Origin: Pseudomonadaceae bacterium
GTDB lineage: Bacteria > Pseudomonadota > Gammaproteobacteria > Pseudomonadales > Pseudomonadaceae
Direction: 5' to 3'
Length of the DNA: 35,302 nt
Assembly (NCBI GenBank): GCA_019747155.1
Contig: JAIERD010000234.1
Coordinates: forward strand, 1-35,302
Part shown: positions 28,993-35,302 of the stretch, piece by piece
Layout of the letters: each line of letters begins with the position of its first letter
Position numbering within the stretch: the first letter of the stretch is position 1
The notes under the pieces: model-generated
The model's database searches: none
What the model saw: the letters and a program-made list of their open reading frames with translations, nothing else
Told to the model about the DNA's origin: nothing
Program-made: the position numbers and the translations under genes

Positions 28993-30471
28993 TCAATCGC
29001 TTGGCTGGTCCTCATCGTCATCCCGACGATTCATGCCGTACTTACGCATTTTCTCAACCAGGGTGGTACGCCGAATCCGCAAGCGTTCCGCCGCCCGCGC
29101 CACCACACCACCGGCATCATCCAGCGCTTGCTGGATCAACCCTTGCTCAAGGTTGCCCAGATAGTCCTTCAGATCCAGGCCTTCTGGCGGCAGCACTGCG
29201 GGTGAATCCAGGCCCGGCAATCCCGCGTTAATGGCTGCACGCTCCTGCAAGTCTTCACGCACGCTGACCGCCAACTGCTCGTCTTCATCATCGACATGGC
29301 GGAATTTTTTCGGCAACTCCATCACGCCGATCACCCCATAGGGATGCATGATCGCCATGCGCTCAACCAGGTTGGCCAGCTCACGGACGTTACCCGGCCA
29401 ATCATGCTGACAGAGCGACATGATCGCGGCGGAGTTAAAGCGAATCGAGCCGCGCTTTTCAAACTCCATCCGCGAGATCAGCTCGTTCATCAGCAGTGGA
29501 ATATCTTCGACCCGCTCGCGCATCGGCGCCATTTCGATGGGGAACACGTTCAAGCGATAAAACAGGTCCTCACGAAAGCTGCCATCCTCAATCATCTTTT
29601 CCAGATTCTTGTGGGTCGCGGTGATGATCCGCACATCGACACTTTGGGTCTTGTTGCTGCCGACACGCTCAAAGGTGCGCTCCTGCAACACTCGCAGTAA
29701 CTTGACCTGCATCGGCAAGGGCATGTCGCCAATTTCATCGAGGAACAGCGTGCCGCCATTGGCCATCTCAAAACGCCCAGCGCGACTGGTGATGGCGCCG
29801 GTAAAAGCGCCCTTCTCATGGCCAAACAGCTCACTCTCGAGCAACTCGGCGGGAATCGCACCGCAGTTAACCGGCACAAAGGGCGCGTCACGACGCTTGG
29901 AGTGATAGTGCAGATTGCGCGCCACCACCTCTTTGCCGGTGCCGGATTCACCGAGAATCAACACGCTGGCATCGGTGTCGACCACTTGCTGCATCATCTG
30001 TCGCACTTGTTGAATGGCCCGGCTGGTGCCCACCAGACTGCGAAACAGATTGGGTTCGCGCTGGCGGCCACGCTCACGGGCCAGATCGTACATCTCGCGA
30101 TAGACCTGGACCCGGTGCAAAGAGTCGAGCAATTTGTTGTAGCTTGGCGGCATCTCTAGACTGACCAACACCCGCCGGCGGATCTCTTCCGGCCACTCGG
30201 GTGGCACCTGAGCATCAATCAGCACCACGGGTAAAAACTCATCCCAGGCCGCTATGTGCTTAAGCAGCTCTAGCGCACCGCCCTTAGCCTCAACATCGCC
30301 GAGCAGTACGCTCAGCACATCACGACTAGAAGCCAACCCTGCCACGGCCTCGCGCCAGTCGGCACTGCTGCAGGCAAGGTGATCCTCACCCAGAAAATTC
30401 AGAATCACCGCCATCTCATGGCGGCGTTCGCTGTTGTCGTCAATCAGAAGAAGCTTGGTTTCGCGCCACAT
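28993..30471 (-). CDS. fleQ: Flagellar master regulator FleQ (sigma54 enhancer-binding protein)
   Basis: [42 protein letters not shown]+ domain [30 protein letters not shown]-terminal [25 protein letters not shown]. Confidence 0.97.
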   Translation of the reverse strand: MWRETKLLLIDDNSERRHEMAVILNFLGEDHLACSSADWREAVAGLASSRDVLSVLLGDVEAKGGALELLKHIAAWDEFLPVVLIDAQVPPEWPEEIRRRVLVSLEMPPSYNKLLDSLHRVQVYREMYDLARERGRQREPNLFRSLVGTSRAIQQVRQMMQQVVDTDASVLILGESGTGKEVVARNLHYHSKRRDAPFVPVNCGAIPAELLESELFGHEKGAFTGAITSRAGRFEMANGGTLFLDEIGDMPLPMQVKLLRVLQERTFERVGSNKTQSVDVRIITATHKNLEKMIEDGSFREDLFYRLNVFPIEMAPMRERVEDIPLLMNELISRMEFEKRGSIRFNSAAIMSLCQHDWPGNVRELANLVERMAIMHPYGVIGVMELPKKFRHVDDEDEQLAVSVREDLQERAAINAGLPGLDSPAVLPPEGLDLKDYLGNLEQGLIQQALDDAGGVVARAAERLRIRRTTLVEKMRKYGMNRRDDDEDQPSD

Positions 30472-30546
30472 CTTATTTTTTTAACTCGACAGCTTGAAAG
30501 GGAGGCCCGGAAACAAAAAATCTGACTGCACCGGCACTTGGCCATT

Positions 30547-30575
30547 AGTAAAGTCAAAAGCCACGCAATAGTCAA
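30547..30575 (-). promoter_or_regulatory. Possible sigma70 promoter for fleQ
   Basis: Minus strand TTGACT-N17-TTTACT; -35 strong, -10 weak. Confidence 0.35.
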
Positions 30576-30708
30576 TTTTATGGCGTGATTATTTTGCCTT
30601 TTCGATCAATAGCTTAGGGGTATAAACGAATGGGCGAAAAAGAGGGGAAGTGCGAACCAACGAGGAGAAAACACAAGAAAGTAACTCTAAAGCCAATAAA
30701 TTTAGCAC

Positions 30709-31005
30709 TCAAACAAACAACTGATAAACCTTGGCGCCCTGCTGAGATTGATTCAACTGAACCAACTCCTTGGCCAAACGCTGTTGCTCTGACTGGCAGA
30801 CCAACACTAACTCACGGTACAAATCGACCAGTTCTTGCATGCGCTGACGCAACTCGGTCTCATCACGCCCGGTTTCAACCATGGCCTCATCAACCGCTTG
30901 CCGACACTGCAAATCGAGCGCACCGATCGCACTCCAATCTTGCGTGGCCAGCGCCTCACGTAGCGCCGAACCGGTGGTTTCGAGAAGCTGTACTGCTGGA
31001 CTCAT
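30709..31005 (-). CDS. Small FliT-like flagellar chaperone-type protein
   Basis: 98-aa helical protein (LRQRMQELVDLYRELVLVCQSEQQRLAKELVQLNQSQQGAKVY) between fliS and fleQ, the usual fliT/fleP position. Confidence 0.65.
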   Translation of the reverse strand: MSPAVQLLETTGSALREALATQDWSAIGALDLQCRQAVDEAMVETGRDETELRQRMQELVDLYRELVLVCQSEQQRLAKELVQLNQSQQGAKVYQLFV

Positions 31006-31035
31006 AACATCGCTCCTCTTGGTGCTGGGTCAGGC

Positions 31036-31413
31036 TTAAGCAATTGCATCCCAACTACTTTTAATTTCACGCAGCATGCCAGCGACCTCATCCAGCATCT
31101 CGAGACTGTCTTTCTGGTTCGCCTCAAGCAAGCGCGCAACCATGTACTCGTAAAGACGATCGAGATTGCTGGCAACATCACCACCCTGGGCAAGATCCAG
31201 ACCCTCACGCAAGCCACCAATAATGGATATCGCATGACCAATCAACTCGCCCTTAAGGCCAAGCTGACCGCGCTCCATTGCCCCGCGAGCTTGCGCCAGC
31301 TTGGACAACCCCCCCTCCATCAGCATCTGAATCAAACGATGCGGACTGGCCTCAGCAACCTGGGCGCTGATATTGACTGAGTGATACTGCTTTAGGGCGG
31401 CCGATGCATACAT
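31036..31413 (-). CDS. fliS: Flagellar export chaperone FliS (canonical copy)
   Basis: ALKQYHSVNISAQVAEASPHRLIQMLMEGGLSKLAQARGAMERG...NLDRLYEYMVARLLEAN. Confidence 0.95.
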   Translation of the reverse strand: MYASAALKQYHSVNISAQVAEASPHRLIQMLMEGGLSKLAQARGAMERGQLGLKGELIGHAISIIGGLREGLDLAQGGDVASNLDRLYEYMVARLLEANQKDSLEMLDEVAGMLREIKSSWDAIA

Positions 31414-31484
31414 GATGTTTTCTCGCCTAGTGAATACTGCATAGACAGGCTATCGACTTTTCGGCAAAAAACTTTAAACAAAGT

Positions 31485-31865
31485 TTACGCGACAGGTGCA
31501 GATACGACAGATGGTTCAATGGCATCCCAAGCATGCTTAATTTGCAGCAACAACGTCTCAACTTCATCTAACGGACGAGGTGAGTTATCCAGCGCAACAT
31601 GCGACAGTTGGCGGGTCATGTAATCGTAAAGCGCATCAAGGTTACTGGCGATTTCACCCCCCTGCAGCGTATCTAAACTCGCCTGCAAAACGCCCAAGAT
31701 AGTCATGGTGGAACCAACCGCCGAACCACGAGCTTCTATATCGCCTTGCTGCAGCGCAGCACGAGCCTCAACAAGTCGCTCAAGCGCGGCCTGCAACAGA
31801 TATTGGACGGCATGATAGGGTGAAAGTGTATCGGCTACTTCTGGTAAAGCTTCGGCGCTCAACAT
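31485..31865 (-). CDS. Second, divergent FliS-family protein
   Basis: [73 protein letters not shown] aligns by eye with FliS; start at MLSAEAL (ORF track begins at a TTG). Confidence 0.85.
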   Translation of the reverse strand: MLSAEALPEVADTLSPYHAVQYLLQAALERLVEARAALQQGDIEARGSAVGSTMTILGVLQASLDTLQGGEIASNLDALYDYMTRQLSHVALDNSPRPLDEVETLLLQIKHAWDAIEPSVVSAPVA

Positions 31866-31880
31866 AGTTAACAACCCCAA

Positions 31881-33314
31881 TTATTTTTTCACGGAGCCCG
31901 GCAAGCTGGCCAACTGACCGCTTAACGCCTCGCTGGTTTTCCTGAGTTGGCCAACCAATTGATCCATTGCGTTGTATTGTTTGTAAAGTCGCTCCTGCAC
32001 TTGAGCGATGCGCACATCGAGGGCGCCACGCTGTTTTTTGACGTCGCTCAGGGTCAACTGCAGGCCCTTCTGGCGCTGATCCAGCAGCCCACCGGAACTA
32101 TTAAAAGGCTTAACGGCCTCAGCAAGTCGCCCCATCAAGCCGCCAGAACCGGTTAAATAGCCGGCAACCTTGTCAAAATTATTAGCCAGCGCGGTATCCA
32201 GCTTCGCACTATCAACGCCCAGCTTGCCGTCTTTTTGCGTGGTAATACCCAACTCGCCCAAAGAGCGCAGACCAGCAGCTTCGCCCAGGGCCGTCAGCTC
32301 CTTGCGTAGGCTGGCCTGCAGATTGCGAATTGAGCTATCACCCAGCAAAGGGCCGACCAGAGGCTGCTTATCTTCCCCCACCTTAACTACGGAGGTCAGC
32401 TCGCTGGTGGTATCGATCAGTTTGTTATACGCATCGACAAATTTTTGTAGATTGGCACGCACACTGCCTTTGTCTTGCGTGATGTTGATATCAACGGTTT
32501 TACCCGCCGCTATATCAGTCGCCGACTGAGCACTGACCAAGCTAATGGTGACGCCACTGATCACATCATCAATACTGTTAGTGGGTTTTACTACCGGCAG
32601 GCCATCAACACTAAACTTGGCCGACTGGGCCTTATTGATAATCCCGGCCTCCCCCGTCAGCGTATTAGGCGGGGTGGTAGTCACTAACGGATCGAACGCC
32701 AAACTCGTCAGCGCGGCAGAACCACTGCTCACGCCGTTTTCAACAGCACTGACTTTGATGTCATTACCAACACCGGTATTGCTAGAGCTGAGCACCAATC
32801 GCGAGCCCGACGCATCAGAAATAATGCTGGCGCTAATACCTTTAGCTTGCCCTGCGGTGTTGATGGCATCGCGAATGTCGGTGAGCTTATCTTTACCGGC
32901 CTCAACGGTGACATCCAGGCTATTGGTTCCCGCAGAGATGGTCAGCACGCCGCTATTGAAGGTTGCGCCGGCGGTTGCCGCCTGCAACGCGACCTTACTG
33001 CCAGCCGCCAGTTGCTCTATCTGTAGATTGAAACGGCCGACCGGCAAAGTGCCACTGGCCGTTGCGGTAAAAACCGTAGGCGCAGAAGAAGACACCAGTT
33101 GCTTATTGAAGGCTGCCGGGGCGTTAAGCGAGGTCAAGACTGAACCTAGCCCCTCGAGCGCAGACCGCAGAGATCCAAGACCAGAAAGTCGCGCAGTGCT
33201 GGCCTTATCCAAACGATCCAGCTGCGCTTGTTTAGGTGCACGCTCAGCGTCGACGGTCGCCTTGACAATAGCGTCAATATTTACCCCGGAACCTATGCCA
33301 GTAATGCCGGCCAT
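31881..33314 (-). CDS. fliD: Flagellar filament cap protein FliD
   Basis: MAGITGIGSGVNIDAIVKATVDAERAPKQAQLDRLDKASTARLSGLGSLRSAL; C-terminal coiled coil. Confidence 0.96.
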   Translation of the reverse strand: MAGITGIGSGVNIDAIVKATVDAERAPKQAQLDRLDKASTARLSGLGSLRSALEGLGSVLTSLNAPAAFNKQLVSSSAPTVFTATASGTLPVGRFNLQIEQLAAGSKVALQAATAGATFNSGVLTISAGTNSLDVTVEAGKDKLTDIRDAINTAGQAKGISASIISDASGSRLVLSSSNTGVGNDIKVSAVENGVSSGSAALTSLAFDPLVTTTPPNTLTGEAGIINKAQSAKFSVDGLPVVKPTNSIDDVISGVTISLVSAQSATDIAAGKTVDINITQDKGSVRANLQKFVDAYNKLIDTTSELTSVVKVGEDKQPLVGPLLGDSSIRNLQASLRKELTALGEAAGLRSLGELGITTQKDGKLGVDSAKLDTALANNFDKVAGYLTGSGGLMGRLAEAVKPFNSSGGLLDQRQKGLQLTLSDVKKQRGALDVRIAQVQERLYKQYNAMDQLVGQLRKTSEALSGQLASLPGSVKK

Positions 33315-33338
33315 TTTTCACCTCGTCAAAACAATGAC

Positions 33339-33363
33339 TGTTTATGCCTTATGAGCATAAACA
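33339..33363. repeat. 9-bp perfect inverted repeat upstream of fliD
   Basis: TGTTTATGC-CTTATGA-GCATAAACA. Confidence 0.85.
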
Positions 33364-33379
33364 ATCAAAAGCCGTGCCA
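33364..33379 (-). promoter_or_regulatory. Sigma54-like promoter upstream of fliD with a non-consensus -12
   Basis: Minus strand TGGCAC-GGCTT-TTGAT: perfect -24 box, -12 GC replaced by GA. Confidence 0.45.
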
Positions 33380-33391
33380 GCGTTATACGCC

Positions 33392-33745
33392 TCAGGCCTT
33401 AGCCTTAAACAACAGATTGCGCGCGTCCGACAAGTGCTCGGCTAGCTGCAAGGCTTCTTCCGAGGGAATTTGCCTAATCAGGTCTCCGGAAGTCGAATCG
33501 ACAACCTTTACCACTACCTGCCCACTGCCATCATCAACACTAAAGCTAAGATTACGACTCACCACTTGCGCAAAGGCCTGCAGCGTGACTACGGCATCCT
33601 CCACCTGAGCCTTAGCAACCTCTTTCTGAGGTTGCGTTGCAGCATCATCAGCGACAAGCCTTTTAGGCGCTGCAAGCGCAGTGGAAGGCTTCGATGCCAG
33701 CACTACATCCGGGCTAGCCGTTTTTTGAGTTGAGCCAACGTCCAT
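33392..33745 (-). CDS. flaG: FlaG family protein
   Basis: Conserved C-terminal LSFSVDDGSGQVVVKVVDSTSGDLIRQIPSEEALQLAEHL; start MDVGSTQK preceded by GGAGG; between fliC and fliD. Confidence 0.93.
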   Translation of the reverse strand: MDVGSTQKTASPDVVLASKPSTALAAPKRLVADDAATQPQKEVAKAQVEDAVVTLQAFAQVVSRNLSFSVDDGSGQVVVKVVDSTSGDLIRQIPSEEALQLAEHLSDARNLLFKAKA

Positions 33746-33768
33746 AATATCCTCCTGGTCATTAGCAC

Positions 33769-33792
33769 GAAGAAGGGGCAAGCCCCTCCTTC
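33769..33792 (-). terminator. Hairpin in the fliC-flaG spacer (terminator-like or mRNA 3'-end stabiliser)
   Basis: GAAGGAGGGG-CTTG-CCCCTTCTTC on the minus strand, 10-bp stem including one G-U; no following U-tract. Confidence 0.5.
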
Positions 33793-33812
33793 TTTACTGT
33801 AGCCGGTTGAAC

Positions 33813-34988
33813 TTATCGCAGGAGGCTAAGTACAGCCTGTGGCAATTGGTTGGCCTGAGCCAGAATCGCAGTGCCTGCCTGCTGCAGAATCTGATTCTTG
33901 GTCAGCTCCGAGGTTTCGAGAGCAAAGTCAGTATCACGAATCCGACTACGGGCAGCCGAGGCATTCTCGGAGATGTTCTGCAGGTTAGAAATCGTGTTAT
34001 CGAACCGATTCTGTACCGCACCCAAAGCCGCTCGCTGTGTATCAATCTGACTAAGCGCCTGATCAATTACCAAGACAGATTTCTGCGCGCCTTCGACAGT
34101 TGTTATATCCAAGGCAGCCACATTATCATTCGTGGCAGTAGTTGTACCGGCTACCGTACCACCTGCAACTAGACCCGCGGGCACTGTGGTAAAGACGATA
34201 CCAGCAGCAGCCAGATTGTTAGCCGGTGGCGTAGCATCGTTATACTGAGATACGACGTTGGTTGCGGCGCTTCCGTAAGCGTACAAGCCTAAGTTGCTGT
34301 CGTTGATAGCTTTTACCGCAGACTCCTGCACTGAAGCGGCAGTAGCACCCGAAGCCACATCAAATTTAACGACATTTGCGCCGCCGGTAGTGCCTGCAGT
34401 GTTGATGGTGACAGTCACCGAGCCTGAAGCGGTTGCAGTCCCAGTGAATGCAGTGCCTGACTGGGTAAAGTAATCCCCCTTCAAAGTGCTAGAACCGGCA
34501 TCCGCAAGCGAAACGCTGATAGTTTCGTTAGCCGCCGCCCCTACCTGAAAGGCCGACGTACCAAAGCTGCCATCGAGCAATTTCTTACCACCGAAGGTGG
34601 TCGTATTAGAGATACGATCCAACTCATTCTTCAGCTGCGTGACTTCCTGGTTCAGGGCCTTGCGTTCACCGGCGCCGTTACTACCGTTGGCCGCCTGCAA
34701 GGACAGATCGCGAACACGCTGGAGAATATTGGTGGACTGCTGCAGAGCACCTTCAGCGGTTTGCGCCAAAGAAATACCATCGTTGGCGTTGCGGGTAGCC
34801 ACATTCAAACCACTGACCTGAGCGGACAAACGGTTAGAAATCTGCAAGCCAGCAGCATCGTCTTTGGCACTGTTGATGCGAAAACCGGTGGAAAGGCGCT
34901 GCAGCGAAGTCTCTAGACCTTTGCCGGAAACGCTAAGGTTACGTTGGGTGTTGAGCGATGCAACGTTTGTGTTGACTGTAAGTGCCAT
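33813..34988 (-). CDS. fliC: Flagellin FliC
   Basis: [54 protein letters not shown] and C-terminal [41 protein letters not shown]. Confidence 0.98.
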   Translation of the reverse strand: MALTVNTNVASLNTQRNLSVSGKGLETSLQRLSTGFRINSAKDDAAGLQISNRLSAQVSGLNVATRNANDGISLAQTAEGALQQSTNILQRVRDLSLQAANGSNGAGERKALNQEVTQLKNELDRISNTTTFGGKKLLDGSFGTSAFQVGAAANETISVSLADAGSSTLKGDYFTQSGTAFTGTATASGSVTVTINTAGTTGGANVVKFDVASGATAASVQESAVKAINDSNLGLYAYGSAATNVVSQYNDATPPANNLAAAGIVFTTVPAGLVAGGTVAGTTTATNDNVAALDITTVEGAQKSVLVIDQALSQIDTQRAALGAVQNRFDNTISNLQNISENASAARSRIRDTDFALETSELTKNQILQQAGTAILAQANQLPQAVLSLLR

Positions 34989-35081
34989 GGTGGTATCTCC
35001 AGATGACCGAAAATCATGCCTGAACGTGCGAGCCTTGGACCTACGTGTTCAGGCAACCAAGTAAATTCGCATTCAAACTAG

Positions 35082-35108
35082 ATATCGGCGCAATCCGAGG
35101 CAACTTTA
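35082..35108 (-). promoter_or_regulatory. FliA (sigma28) promoter of fliC
   Basis: Minus strand TAAA-N15-GCCGATAT, one mismatch to TAAA-N15-GCCGATAA, about 94 nt upstream of the fliC ATG. Confidence 0.88.
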
Positions 35109-35302
35109 GCCAACCCGTATTTTTTTTTGCTTATTTTTTAACCACAATAAAATCAGCGTGTTAGACCTCGGGAAAAGCTGAAACAGGAAAACACACCCAA
35201 TTGCAGCCGCCTCCAAGGCGATTTCACAGTAAGCGCTCCATAAACCGCGTCCGTCAGGACAAGGACTGTTTTCAGGATGGCGAAGCTGGCGAGCAGTTCC
35301 AG

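Noticed and set aside
31469-31486. AAACTTT-N4-AAAGTTT inverted repeat at the stop of the first fliS followed by T residues
   Set aside because: Stem almost entirely A-T, overlaps the stop codon; too weak to call a terminator
35157-35302. Minus-strand frame open to the right edge (LELLASFAILKTVLVLTDAVYGALTVKSPWRRLQLGVFSCFSFSRGLTR then stop)
   Set aside because: Only about 48 codons, no recognisable family; could be non-coding. Needs sequence beyond the window
1-35302. CRISPR arrays, tRNA/rRNA genes, prophage or defence systems
   Set aside because: None seen; the window is filled with flagellar and chemotaxis genes

Overview
The window is one almost uninterrupted minus-strand flagellar/chemotaxis gene cluster of Pseudomonas type. 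Reading 5'->3' on the minus strand, from high to low coordinates, the order is: fliC, flaG, fliD, two fliS paralogs, a FliT-like gene, fleQ, fleS, fleR, fliE, fliF, fliG, [305-bp MITE-like insertion], fliH, fliI, fliJ, hsbA, hsbR, hptB, fliK, fliL, fliM, fliN, fliO, fliP, fliQ, fliR, flhB, flhA, flhF, fleN, fliA, cheY, cheZ, cheA, cheB, and partial motC. All large plus-strand ORFs are antisense shadows. The gene content is known biology. The least expected structure is a non-coding element between fliG and fliH (22521-22825) with imperfect terminal inverted repeats and a 4-bp TTAG/CTAA target duplication; the duplication overlaps the fliG stop codon, so the pre-insertion junction can be reconstructed. 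Other points worth a second look are: sigma54 promoters upstream of fleSR, fliE, fliK, fliL, flhA and (variant) fliD; a FliA promoter upstream of fliC; a 12-bp inverted repeat linking the fleS promoter to its start codon; four tandem acidic motifs in the CheA linker; the HptB/HsbR/HsbA phosphorelay genes embedded in the cluster; and tandem divergent fliS genes. I did not find a convincing wholly new system. Product calls come from reading the translated proteins, not from database searches.
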